46,273 nt of DNA from JAYEMH01 sp034717985 [NCBI: Candidatus Ratteibacteria bacterium]. GTDB taxonomy: Bacteria > CAZDME01 > JAYEMH01. Within the stretch, counting starts at the first letter, position 1. Every line of letters begins with the position of its first letter. This document shows, piece by piece, positions 9,125-17,091 of the stretch. The notes below the pieces were generated by a model that made no database searches, was not told the DNA's origin, and was given only the letters and a program-made list of their open reading frames with translations. The stretch covers positions 1-46,273 of the forward strand of contig JAYEMH010000013.1 in NCBI GenBank assembly GCA_034717985.1. Reading direction: 5' to 3'. The position numbers and the translations under genes were made by a program.

Positions 9125-10143
9125 TTCAAGGAATCTCCTCTATTTTTAGAAATTAACCTTCCCGCCTTAAAGATAGATTCTTCTGCTCTTTCCAAATTTA
9201 CCCTCAGTTTATTATCATAAATTAAATATTCCCGGCGATAACCTTCAGGAGTAAAATCTGGCATAATTACATTTGCCCCGGCCTTTAATCCCAGAATCTG
9301 CCCATCTTTAAGGCTTAAAGTGGCTAAGGCTGTTGTAGCAGGAAGGTGGATATTTTCAGTAACTATTCTCGTTAAGGCTAAAACCTTTAAAGTCAAATCT
9401 AAACTTCCAAAAGAGCAGCTGCCTAACGGTGTATCTTTTTGTGGAATAAACGGCCCGATTCCTGCCATATCCACATCTAATCTTTTCATAAGCAATATAT
9501 CATCGGCTAAGTCTTCCAGAGTCTGTCCCGGTAAACCGACTATATTTCCGGCGCCCGTTTGATAATCCAGCTTTTTAAGATATTCTAAAGTTTCTATTCT
9601 CTTTTTTAGGGTTTGCCCCGGATGGAGGCGTTCATAAAGTTCAAAATCGGCTGTCTCATGCTTCAGGAGATACCTATCTGCTCCGGCGTTCTTGAAGATT
9701 TTATAATCATCGAATGGTCTCTCTCCTAAAGATAAAGTTATCGCTGTTTCCGGATTTGCGCTTTTTATCTTTCGAATAATATCCGAAAGCATCTTTTGAC
9801 TATATCCAAAATCATCACCTGATTGTAAAACAACGGTTTTTACTCCGCGGTGAATTATTTCATTTGATACTTTTACTATTTCATCGGCAGACATCCTATA
9901 GCGTAAAATTTTTTTGTTCTCTTGCCGCAGCCCGCAATATAAACAACTACGACAGCAATAATTAGAAAATTCTATTATACCTCTAATGTGAACTTCTTCG
10001 CCGGAGAAAGTCGAACGAACGTTGTCCGCTTCTTCAAAAAGCGACTTTACATTTTCACCCCGCCTCTGTGCACCGGGGCGGGGTTCATCTTTTAACCGTT
10101 CTATAATCTTTTCTTTATTAAAAATAAAGATCCCTTTCGCCAT
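9088..10143 (-). CDS. hydE: [FeFe] hydrogenase maturation radical SAM enzyme HydE
   Basis: A 351-residue radical SAM enzyme that helps build the azadithiolate-bridged diiron precursor of the H-cluster. The cluster motif CX3CX2C is C63, C67, C70 in NYCCRSCLYCGLRQ, in the right place after a short N-terminal helix region. A TIM-barrel follows, with QSGDDFGY, KHETAD and GLPGQT as family-typical segments. Length matches HydE (about 350). The first 26 bases overlap the end of hydG. I kept the first ATG because there is no good later start before the conserved region. Confidence 0.97.
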   Translation of the reverse strand: MAKGIFIFNKEKIIERLKDEPRPGAQRRGENVKSLFEEADNVRSTFSGEEVHIRGIIEFSNYCCRSCLYCGLRQENKKILRYRMSADEIVKVSNEIIHRGVKTVVLQSGDDFGYSQKMLSDIIRKIKSANPETAITLSLGERPFDDYKIFKNAGADRYLLKHETADFELYERLHPGQTLKKRIETLEYLKKLDYQTGAGNIVGLPGQTLEDLADDILLMKRLDVDMAGIGPFIPQKDTPLGSCSFGSLDLTLKVLALTRIVTENIHLPATTALATLSLKDGQILGLKAGANVIMPDFTPEGYRREYLIYDNKLRVNLERAEESIFKAGRLISKNRGDSLKCKRHQKAFACI

Positions 10144-11653
10144 TCTGTATCTTCTTATAGAATTCCATAAACCGGGGATATACGGCCGGCAATTTTTCTC
10201 TTATTTCTTTTATCTCTCTATTTATGAGTTTTTCTGCTACTTGTTTTGTTTCTTCGGCGGCAAAATCATCAAGCCATTCCCGAAAGGTTAAAACTGCATT
10301 GAGTTTGCAAAGCCATCTCTCTTTGCCTGTTTTAAGCATATCCATAATACGTCTGCCTGTTCTTCCGCATCTATAGCCGGCGGTGCAAAAAGAGGTAATA
10401 TGCTCACTTAAAGCAAGTTCCTTTATTAATTCATCTAAACTCCTTGTATCACCGAGCAGAAACTGCTGTCTTTCTGCTTCCTGCTCGTTATATGTTTCAC
10501 TATAGGCGCCGATACCGATTCTCGTAGAAGCGTCTGTCTGGGTTATTCCTAAAGGGAAGGCCCCTTTTCTGATATGCGCCGGCTCTCTGGCAGTAAGAAT
10601 CAAACCTGTATAAGGAACAGAAAGCCTGATTACAGCAATGAGTTTTTTGAAATCTTTATCTGAAACCTGATATTTTGATTCCTGAATAAAGGGGGTATTT
10701 GCGGCCGGCTCCAGTCGGGGAAAAGAAATAGTATGAGGCCCGATTCCGTCAAACTGCTTTTCTAAATCTATCGTGTGGTACAAAAGCCCCAGCACCTCGA
10801 ACTTCCAGTCATATAAACCAAATAAAGCGCCAATGGCTACGTCATCAATCCCTGCTTTTTGTGCCCGGTGAAGTGCATATAACCTCCATTGATAATTTGC
10901 TTTTATTCCTTTAGGATGAACCCTTTTATAAGTTTGGTGATGATATGTCTCCTGAAATATTTGATATGTTCCAATCCCTGTTTCTTTTAAAATCTTCAAT
11001 CTTTCCATATCCATTGGAGAAGCATTTATATTTACTCTTCGTATTTCACCATAGCCTACCCCGGTTTTCACTTTAGTATCATAGATGGTTTTAATAGTAT
11101 CGGCGATATAATCAATATCCGACAATGGATCTTCTCCATAAACCACAATAAGCCGCTTATGGCCGATAGAGACAAGCGCTTCTGTCTCTCTTTTTACTTC
11201 TTCTAAACTTAATTTTCTTCTTTTTTCCTCCTCATTCTCTTTCCTGAAAGCGCAGTATTGACAACTATTGACACAAAAGTTACTGCAATAAAGAGGAGCA
11301 AAGGTTACTATTCTCTTATCATATACTTTCGTTTTTATCTCGCCTGCGGCTTCGAAAATCTCCTCCCACAACTCTTCATCTTTTACATTTAATAGTGCGG
11401 CTGTCTCATCAGGCTCTAATCTCTCGATACTGAGAGATTTTCGGATGATGTCCTTTACCTTTTGCCGTTCGACATTCCTATTTTTCCGTAATAATTTCTC
11501 TATCTCTTTATCGTTAATAAAATCCTTGCCGTCTCTCATAAATTGCGCAATCTCATCTTCTTTAATAATGCTTTGCATCCAGTCAGAAATGGATAAATTA
11601 TGATTTTGCGGAATTACTTTTCGAGGTTCTTCGGGGATTTTTAATTTTTGCAT
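10118..11653 (-). CDS. hydG: [FeFe] hydrogenase maturation radical SAM enzyme HydG
   Basis: A 511-residue tyrosine lyase that makes the CO and CN ligands of the H-cluster from tyrosine, in the ThiH/HydG family. The radical SAM motif CX3CX2C is C127, C131, C134 (CVNSCQYCAF). The C-terminal auxiliary cluster region contains SFCTAGYRCGRTG and WLCKLNAVLTF, with C423, C429 and C449. The outer two Cys keep the 25-residue gap of the CX2CX22C motif, but the middle Cys is shifted from +3 to +6. The chain is a little longer than many HydG proteins because of an N-terminal extension of about 40 residues. It starts 2 bases after the hydA stop. Confidence 0.96.
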   Translation of the reverse strand: MQKLKIPEEPRKVIPQNHNLSISDWMQSIIKEDEIAQFMRDGKDFINDKEIEKLLRKNRNVERQKVKDIIRKSLSIERLEPDETAALLNVKDEELWEEIFEAAGEIKTKVYDKRIVTFAPLYCSNFCVNSCQYCAFRKENEEEKRRKLSLEEVKRETEALVSIGHKRLIVVYGEDPLSDIDYIADTIKTIYDTKVKTGVGYGEIRRVNINASPMDMERLKILKETGIGTYQIFQETYHHQTYKRVHPKGIKANYQWRLYALHRAQKAGIDDVAIGALFGLYDWKFEVLGLLYHTIDLEKQFDGIGPHTISFPRLEPAANTPFIQESKYQVSDKDFKKLIAVIRLSVPYTGLILTAREPAHIRKGAFPLGITQTDASTRIGIGAYSETYNEQEAERQQFLLGDTRSLDELIKELALSEHITSFCTAGYRCGRTGRRIMDMLKTGKERWLCKLNAVLTFREWLDDFAAEETKQVAEKLINREIKEIREKLPAVYPRFMEFYKKIQNGERDLYF

Positions 11654-11655
11654 TT

Positions 11656-13386
11656 TTAGTATCTGCTTCGTTTGGTATATGTCGTATGCAAAAGGTGATG
11701 CGATTTTTTACTTAAGGGGTTACCCAAAAATTCCTTATATAGGGCAATAACGGCAGGATTCTCATGAGATTTTCTTATGGCTTTACCTTCATCTTCACAA
11801 TACAGGCTAGCAGCTCTTTTCTTTCTTATTTCAAGGGTAGCAGGCATAGGCTGTCCGCCTCCGCCTAAACACCCTCCGGGACAGGCCATTACTTCAATAA
11901 AATGATAGGGAGATTCTTTTTTTTGGACCTGCTCTAATAAAATTCTGGCATTAGATAAACCGTGAGCTACTGCCACTTTTAAATTTAACCCATTTAAGTT
12001 CACCTCTGCTTCTTTCAAACCTTCCATACCGCGCACTTGTTCGAATTTTATTTCTTCCAGGGTTTTTCCGGTAACTACTTCATAAGCTGTTCGCAGCGCT
12101 GCCTCCATTACTCCGCCGGTGGCGCCAAAGATTACTCCTGCGCCTGTCGATATTCCCAACGGCTTATCAAAATCCTCATCCGGTAAATTGACAAAATCAA
12201 TCCCTGCCTCTTTAATCATTCGGGCCGCTTCTCTTGTGGTAAGCACAGCGTCAACATCCTGACAGCCGGAAGCATTCATTTCCGGGAGCTGCGCCTCAAA
12301 TTTCTTCGCTGTGCAAGGCATAATAGAAACCACGTACATATCCTCAGGTTTAACACTTATTTTTTGAGCATAATAGGTTTTGGCTATCGGCCCAAACATT
12401 TGCTGTGGAGACTTGCAGGTAGATAGATGTTCCAGGTAATCCGGGAAGAAATGCTCAATATACTTTATCCAGCCCGGTGAACAGGAAGTAATCATAGGAA
12501 GAACACCTTTGTTTTTTATTCTTTCTACCAATTCATGCGCTTCTTCCATAATAGTTAAATCGGCGCCAAATTGAGTGTCAAAAATCCTGTCAAAACTCAA
12601 TCTCCTCAATGCTGCGGCCATTTTACCTGTTACAAGGCTTCCCGCAGGTAAACCGAATTCTTCCCCGATAGCTGACCTCACCGCAGGCGCAGTCTGAACT
12701 ATTACGAATTTCTTCGGGTTAGAAATTGCCTTCCATACCTCATCTACGGCGGTCTTTTCCCGCAGAGCTCCCGTGGGACAGGCGAGAATGCACTGGCCGC
12801 AGTTAGTGCATTCTACGTTGTTCAATCCTTTGTTAAAAAAAGTGAGAACCTGCGTCTTGCCCCCTCTATTAACAAAGTCAATTGCGCCTACCGACTGAAT
12901 TTCAAGACAGACCCTGATACAGCGGCTGCAAAGAATACATTTGTTAGGATCCCTTATTATTGCCGGAGAAGAAAGGTCAGGCTCATAATGATATTTTCTT
13001 CCCTTTTCAAATCTTAATTCTCTTATTCCTAAATCATAAGCAAGTTTCCTTAACTCGCAGATTTGGTTTCTCTCGCAGGTAAGGCAGTCTTCAGGATGAT
13101 TGGCCAAAAGCAATTCTACAATCATCCTTCGTGCCCGCCTTATCCGGGTAGTATTTGTTTTTACTTTCATCCCCTCTTCAACCGCGGTTGCGCAAGAAGG
13201 CTCTAAGCGGGGTCTTCCTTCCACTTCGACTACGCAGACTCTACAAGCTCCATAAATAGATAAAGCCTCGTGATAACATAAATGGGGAATATTGATATTC
13301 ACCTTTTTCGCTGCTTCAAAAACAGTCGTCTCTTTTGGAACCTGAACTTGATAACTATCAATAGTTAAATTTATCATTTCAGCCAT
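11656..13386 (-). CDS. hydA: [FeFe] hydrogenase catalytic subunit HydA (NADH-linked trimeric type)
   Basis: A 576-residue catalytic subunit that makes or oxidises H2 in the cytoplasm. Domains in order: plant-type [2Fe-2S] (C37, C48, C51, C65); His-Cys [4Fe-4S] (H97, C101, C104, C110); two [4Fe-4S] ferredoxin clusters (C150-C160 and C193-C203, the latter CTNCGQCILACP); then the H-cluster domain. H-cluster motifs are TSCSPGW (C302), MPCTAKKFE (C358) and MACPGGCLGGGGQP (C502, C506). The small-subunit-like tail includes KSHHLLHTTY. The second Cys of the classical TSCCP motif is Ser here, a known variant. There is no extra C-terminal [2Fe-2S] domain as in Thermotoga HydA. It starts one base after hydB ends. 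Confidence 0.97.
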   Translation of the reverse strand: MAEMINLTIDSYQVQVPKETTVFEAAKKVNINIPHLCYHEALSIYGACRVCVVEVEGRPRLEPSCATAVEEGMKVKTNTTRIRRARRMIVELLLANHPEDCLTCERNQICELRKLAYDLGIRELRFEKGRKYHYEPDLSSPAIIRDPNKCILCSRCIRVCLEIQSVGAIDFVNRGGKTQVLTFFNKGLNNVECTNCGQCILACPTGALREKTAVDEVWKAISNPKKFVIVQTAPAVRSAIGEEFGLPAGSLVTGKMAAALRRLSFDRIFDTQFGADLTIMEEAHELVERIKNKGVLPMITSCSPGWIKYIEHFFPDYLEHLSTCKSPQQMFGPIAKTYYAQKISVKPEDMYVVSIMPCTAKKFEAQLPEMNASGCQDVDAVLTTREAARMIKEAGIDFVNLPDEDFDKPLGISTGAGVIFGATGGVMEAALRTAYEVVTGKTLEEIKFEQVRGMEGLKEAEVNLNGLNLKVAVAHGLSNARILLEQVQKKESPYHFIEVMACPGGCLGGGGQPMPATLEIRKKRAASLYCEDEGKAIRKSHENPAVIALYKEFLGNPLSKKSHHLLHTTYTKRSRY

Positions 13387-13387
13387 T

Positions 13388-14665
13388 CTAAAAATCCTTC
13401 CCCATTGAACAGATTCCTAATTTACACTTCTTTTTTAAAATATGCTCTTTAAACTCACCATAGAATTTTTCTAAACAAGAACTTACAGCATTAAGCGCTG
13501 ACTGACCTAATCCGCAGCGGGAGGTGTCAAACATTACCTCCTGTAATTCTTTTAATAAAGCTAAATCACTTAATTCTCCTTTTCCTTGTGCTATATTAGT
13601 AAGTATTTCTCTTGCCCGCTTTATTCCTTCCCGACAGGGCGTGCATTTCCCGCAGGATTCATAATCAAAAAATTCTATGCATCTTCCGGCTAAATTTACC
13701 ATACAATGAGTATCGTTTATCACAATTACAGCGGCTGAACCTAGCATACTACCTGCCTGCTGAATGCTCGAGTAATCCATTTTCACATTCAAATCTGAGG
13801 AAGTTAATAAATTGCTGGAAACCCCGCCCGGTAAAACCGCTTTAAGCCGGCCACAAACTCCATTCCCATGCTTTTCTATCAAATCTTGCAAAGAAATGTC
13901 TGTGGGAAGTTCATAGACTCCTGCGGCCTTAACATCGCCGGAGAGACAATATAATTTTGTTCCCGGCGAAGAAGGTGAACCGATTTGAGAAAACCACTCT
14001 CCTCCTTTTAAAACAATCTCCGGAATATTGACAAATGTCTCTACGTTATTTAATACCGTAGGCTTATTATTAAACCCGGCAAAGGTAGGAAAAGGAGGCT
14101 TTACCCGGGACTGGCCCTTTTTGCCTTCCAGGGAGTCAAGGAGGGCAGTTTCTTCTCCGCATACATAAGCACCTGCTCCTCTATAAAGATGAATTTCAAA
14201 AGAAAAGTCCGAACCTAAAATATTCCTGCCCAAGAGATTGTTCGTTCCGGCTTCATCTATCGCTTTTTGCAAAATATCATAAGCCTTGAAATATTCACCT
14301 CTAATATAAATAAATCCGTCTTTAGCCCCAATTGTAAATCCACAAATAATCATCGCCTCTATTAAGAGATGGGGGTCTTTTTCTAAAATAAACCTATCTT
14401 TAAAAGTCCCCGGTTCTCCTTCATCAGCGTTGCAAACTACATATTTGGGAAGTTCTCTGCTCTTTCTGGTAAATTCCCACTTTAATCCTGTGGGAAACGC
14501 TGCCCCTCCCCTCCCAACTAATTTAGATTTTTTAATTTCAGATAGAATCTCTTCCGGAGTCGTTTTTAAAGCCCGCTTTAACGCCTCATAACCTCCTTGA
14601 GTCATATAACTATTTATACCGGGGAGATAACCTTCTTTTCTTATATTCTTTAAAACTATTTTCAC
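13388..14665 (-). CDS. hydB: NuoF-like flavoprotein subunit HydB of the [FeFe] hydrogenase
   Basis: A 425-residue flavoprotein that takes electrons from NAD(P)H through FMN and passes them to HydA. The NADH/FMN motifs GRGGAAFPTGLKW (51-63) and AYVCGEETALLDSLEG (166-181) are present, as are the four [4Fe-4S] ligands C338, C341, C344 (SCGKCTPCREG) and C384 (SRCGLGQSA). The chain is the bare NuoF core. It lacks the N-terminal thioredoxin-like [2Fe-2S] domain and the C-terminal two-[4Fe-4S] ferredoxin domain of classical electron-bifurcating HydB (about 600 residues). It follows hydC by 34 bases. Identity as a hydrogenase subunit rather than complex I comes from its place directly before hydA. 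Confidence 0.95.
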   Translation of the reverse strand: MKIVLKNIRKEGYLPGINSYMTQGGYEALKRALKTTPEEILSEIKKSKLVGRGGAAFPTGLKWEFTRKSRELPKYVVCNADEGEPGTFKDRFILEKDPHLLIEAMIICGFTIGAKDGFIYIRGEYFKAYDILQKAIDEAGTNNLLGRNILGSDFSFEIHLYRGAGAYVCGEETALLDSLEGKKGQSRVKPPFPTFAGFNNKPTVLNNVETFVNIPEIVLKGGEWFSQIGSPSSPGTKLYCLSGDVKAAGVYELPTDISLQDLIEKHGNGVCGRLKAVLPGGVSSNLLTSSDLNVKMDYSSIQQAGSMLGSAAVIVINDTHCMVNLAGRCIEFFDYESCGKCTPCREGIKRAREILTNIAQGKGELSDLALLKELQEVMFDTSRCGLGQSALNAVSSCLEKFYGEFKEHILKKKCKLGICSMGKDF

Positions 14666-14699
14666 CCCGTCTCTCCTTTATCAAATGTGTTTTTCATTC

Positions 14700-15185
14700 T
14701 TATTTTATCTTTTTATATTCTTTAATTATGTTTTTTGCTTGTTGAGGAGTCAAGCCCCCGTATATATCTCTATTGACCATTATCGCCGGCGCCTTATCAC
14801 AAAGACCCAAACAAGAAACCGGCTCTATGGTAAATTTTTTATCTGCGGTGGTTTGATATGCTTCAATATTCAATTCTTCCTTTACAGCTTCTAAAATTTT
14901 TCCCGAACCTTTAAGATAGCAAGGCAGGGACACACAAATGCGAATTACGTATTCTCCCTGTTTTTCAAGGCTAAACATAGAATAAAAAGTAACCACGCTA
15001 TAAACTTCTACTTTGGGCAAACCTAATTCTTGAGCCAAAAATGAAATAATCTCTTCTGTCAAATACCCGCATTTTTCCTGAGCAATATGAAGGCAGGGCA
15101 GCAGAGCCCGCTCTTTAATGCTGTATTCGCTCAATATTTTCTTAACTTCTTGTTTATATTTTTCTAACGACATTTTTTCGTCCAT
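14700..15185 (-). CDS. hydC: NuoE-like [2Fe-2S] subunit HydC of the [FeFe] hydrogenase
   Basis: A 161-residue thioredoxin-like ferredoxin subunit that partners HydB. The [2Fe-2S] ligands C84 and C89 (ICVSLPCYLKGS) and C125 and C129 (VSCLGLCDKAP) have normal NuoE spacing. The N-terminal helical part includes LLPCLHIAQEKCGYL and the signature LPKVEVYSVVTFYSMF. Length is normal for NuoE/HydC. It is the first recognisable subunit gene of the hydrogenase operon and lies 8 bases after a small HEAT-like gene. No clear ribosome binding site precedes it, so it may rely on coupling to that gene. Confidence 0.95.
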   Translation of the reverse strand: MDEKMSLEKYKQEVKKILSEYSIKERALLPCLHIAQEKCGYLTEEIISFLAQELGLPKVEVYSVVTFYSMFSLEKQGEYVIRICVSLPCYLKGSGKILEAVKEELNIEAYQTTADKKFTIEPVSCLGLCDKAPAIMVNRDIYGGLTPQQAKNIIKEYKKIK

Positions 15186-15193
15186 AGTATTAC

Positions 15194-15559
15194 TTATTCA
15201 TTCCACATCTCGCATTCCTCGAGTGCTAATTGAGCAAAAATCCTCAATTCTTCCTTGGGGTTCTCATTATATGTCTTTAAAGCACTTAAAGCCTCTTTAG
15301 ACGGGTGATGGGCCAAAAGCATCAAAACAGCTTCTTTTGTCGGAATCCCAGCATTTTTATTCAGAAGAAGCTTGCCTATTTCAATTATTTTATCTATAGC
15401 TATCTTATCGTAGTCTTTTGGCAAAAGAGAGTGTCCGCCAATAAATTTCCCCGCTGCCTTAAGCTGTGGATCATCGGAATCCATTACTTTTGATACCTGC
15501 GGCGTCCTTCCTTTTGCTAAAGCATCATTTAAAAATATCCAAAATTCTTTTTCTGTCAT
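15194..15559 (-). CDS. Small HEAT-repeat-like protein leading the hydrogenase operon
   Basis: A protein of about 121 residues, all helical, with no membrane segment. The part about 55-115 (MLLAHHPSKEALSALKTYN then ELRIFAQLALEECEMW) resembles one or two HEAT-like repeats, ending just before the stop. I chose the ATG at 15557-15559 because GGAGAG precedes it at normal spacing; a frame-continuous ATG at 15574 would give five more residues. It ends 8 bases before hydC and reads the same way, so it is probably co-transcribed with the hydrogenase genes. A role in assembling or tuning the hydrogenase is possible from position only. I do not recognise the family. Confidence 0.6.
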   Translation of the reverse strand: MTEKEFWIFLNDALAKGRTPQVSKVMDSDDPQLKAAGKFIGGHSLLPKDYDKIAIDKIIEIGKLLLNKNAGIPTKEAVLMLLAHHPSKEALSALKTYNENPKEELRIFAQLALEECEMWNE

Positions 15560-15673
15560 AATGTATCTCTCCATTTCATTTAGTCACACCATGAGGGCTT
15601 TTAACCCCCACCCCTTTTTATTCGCCATATGATATTTTCTCGTATCAAATAATTAATATTTTATTGCTGTTTA

Positions 15674-16648
15674 CTATTGTCCGCAACACTTTTTATACTT
15701 CTTCCCGCTACCACACGGACACAGTTCGTTACGGCCTACTTTTACAAATGCTTTTATACCAACTCTTTTCTTTAGCCATTTGATTACACCGGAAACCTCT
15801 ACCCATGCCTCATAGAAATTCACTGCATAATAGGCACCTTCCTCTTCGCTGTGCATAGCAATCGTATCAGACACAACCGTTGGCATACGCCGTCTCCCAA
15901 CAAGATAATCTACCGCATAGGAATTTGACTTAATGGCTGCGTTGAGATACTGTCTGGAATTTTGCGAGTCTCCCTCTTTAACAAAAGAGAGTAATGCCTG
16001 AGCATAGAGCCATTCAATGCCGCAATCATTCTTATATTCTCTTTTATTGAGAAGCTTATCGAGTTCCTCATACTTTTTTAATCTCGCCAGACACCCAGAA
16101 AGAATATACCTAATACCTTGATTATCGTTTGGATTAAGCCGAAGCATATCTCTATAGTGCGCTATAGCCTTTTCGTGATCACCCGATTTCCATAGAGACT
16201 GTGCCAAACCGGCACGGGCGCGCATATACGGCCTGGTCTTTAAGACTCCCCAGAAATATCCTTTGCTTTCTTTAAAAGTTTTTTTGCCAAGAGCGCGCTC
16301 GCCTGCCTCCACCGCCTTTTCATATAGCTTTTTCGCCTCTTCAAAAGTGCCTGCTTCTTCCTCAGCCAAAAGATTGTAGGCATCCGCGCAATCGGGTGAA
16401 ACAGAAAGTGCCTCTCTCGCCATTTTTATCCTTTCTTTTCTACTTTCTGTTTCCCACGCATCATAGATTATATCCTGGGCATAAGAAAGGGCATCTTTCG
16501 GTGGCACATCCGGAAGCTCTTTGCCTATCAGCCCATTGAGATAAACCTTCATCTCATTTTCTGAATCGAAGGTTTTGTTTTGTAACAATCTCGTCAAATC
16601 CGAAGTCATCTTTTCCATCGCTCTTGGGTCAATTTTTTCCTTTTCCAT
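15674..16648 (-). CDS. TPR-containing SEC-C motif protein
   Basis: A 324-residue soluble protein. The C-terminus is a clear SEC-C zinc motif, RNELCPCGSGKKYKKCCGQ, the same C-x-C-x8-C-C element found at the end of SecA and in many otherwise unrelated proteins. The middle (about 75-215) reads as helical tetratricopeptide-like repeats, for example LSVSPDCADAYNLLAEEE and KAIAHYRDMLRLNPNDNQG. There is no signal peptide or membrane segment. Proteins of this build are common but their function is unknown; the SEC-C zinc site may bind ribosomes or partner proteins. It stands 99 bases upstream of the small HEAT-like gene, with a low-G+C gap between them. Confidence 0.85.
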   Translation of the reverse strand: MEKEKIDPRAMEKMTSDLTRLLQNKTFDSENEMKVYLNGLIGKELPDVPPKDALSYAQDIIYDAWETESRKERIKMAREALSVSPDCADAYNLLAEEEAGTFEEAKKLYEKAVEAGERALGKKTFKESKGYFWGVLKTRPYMRARAGLAQSLWKSGDHEKAIAHYRDMLRLNPNDNQGIRYILSGCLARLKKYEELDKLLNKREYKNDCGIEWLYAQALLSFVKEGDSQNSRQYLNAAIKSNSYAVDYLVGRRRMPTVVSDTIAMHSEEEGAYYAVNFYEAWVEVSGVIKWLKKRVGIKAFVKVGRNELCPCGSGKKYKKCCGQ

Positions 16649-16680
16649 AATTTCTCCTATTCCACATTAACAAATTTTTT

Positions 16681-16746
16681 CTTCACCCGGTTTTTCTTGC
16701 CCCCCCTTACCGGTTTCAACGAGTAAGAATTGTGTCCTTATATTCT
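16681..16746. repeat. Dispersed repeat copy A (diverged)
   Basis: Reads CTTCACCCGGTTTTTC, CTTACCGGTTTCAACG and AGTAAGAATTGTGTCC followed by TTATATTC, in the same order as copies C and D but with many changes. It lies between the SEC-C gene and the duplicated small ORF. Confidence 0.55.
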
Positions 16747-16837
16747 ACAATACTTATCTATTAAAAACGTCAATAATTAGGTACGTACACCCGAAATTAT
16801 CCTTATCAATATACAATGAACCCGTCCCCGAAATGTC

Positions 16838-16995
16838 TAATTTATTTCTTAACGGTTTTAGGTCTTTTGTGAAATTATCTATATTTTTTGCGAGCCTTGC
16901 TGGAGTCGGGGTGTCGACCTATAGTTCTTGACAATTTATTCCTTAAGGGTTTTAAGTCTTTTGTAAAAGCATCTATTTTTTTTAAGAGCTTTATT
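16838..16995. repeat. Imperfect tandem duplication of about 60 bases
   Basis: Two copies, about 16838-16900 and 16930-16992, share TTATT.CTTAA.GGTTTTA.GTCTTTTGT followed by ATCTAT and a T-rich run. On the minus strand both encode the same peptide segment, FTKDLKPLRNKL, in different frames. This suggests duplication of part of a small gene, then frame loss. The region between the SEC-C gene and this duplication (16649-16837) holds one copy of the dispersed repeat and nothing else I can name. Confidence 0.7.
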
Positions 16996-17027
16996 AATTT
17001 CTGCTTTGTACCTGGATCCATAGCCAT
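16875..17027 (-). CDS. Small basic ORF (50 residues), partly duplicated downstream
   Basis: A 50-codon ORF starting MAMDPGTKQKLIKLLKKIDA and rich in Lys and Arg. It has a strong ribosome binding site (GAGGAGGTGGG, 8 to 10 bases before the ATG). Codons around KKIDAFTKDLKPLRNKL are repeated in the next 90 bases in another frame as KKIDNFTKDLKPLRNKL, so the ORF looks like the front half of a duplicated and broken small gene. I know no family for it. It may be the remains of a longer protein whose C-terminal part is kept only in the second copy. Confidence 0.4.
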   Translation of the reverse strand: MAMDPGTKQKLIKLLKKIDAFTKDLKPLRNKLSRTIGRHPDSSKARKKYR

Positions 17028-17091
17028 CTTTTATTCCCACCTCCTCGGTATATTTAACAACAACTTTACTCTCACAACCTTAGAATTGGAA

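Noticed and set aside
13388-15185. NuoE/NuoF subunits of respiratory complex I
   Set aside because: They stand directly before an [FeFe] hydrogenase catalytic gene with complete H-cluster motifs and its maturases, and no other nuo gene is near.
15575-15673. Rex or Fnr site before the hydrogenase operon
   Set aside because: I see no TTGTGAN6TCACAA or TTGATN4ATCAA match; only weak promoter-like TTGATA is present.
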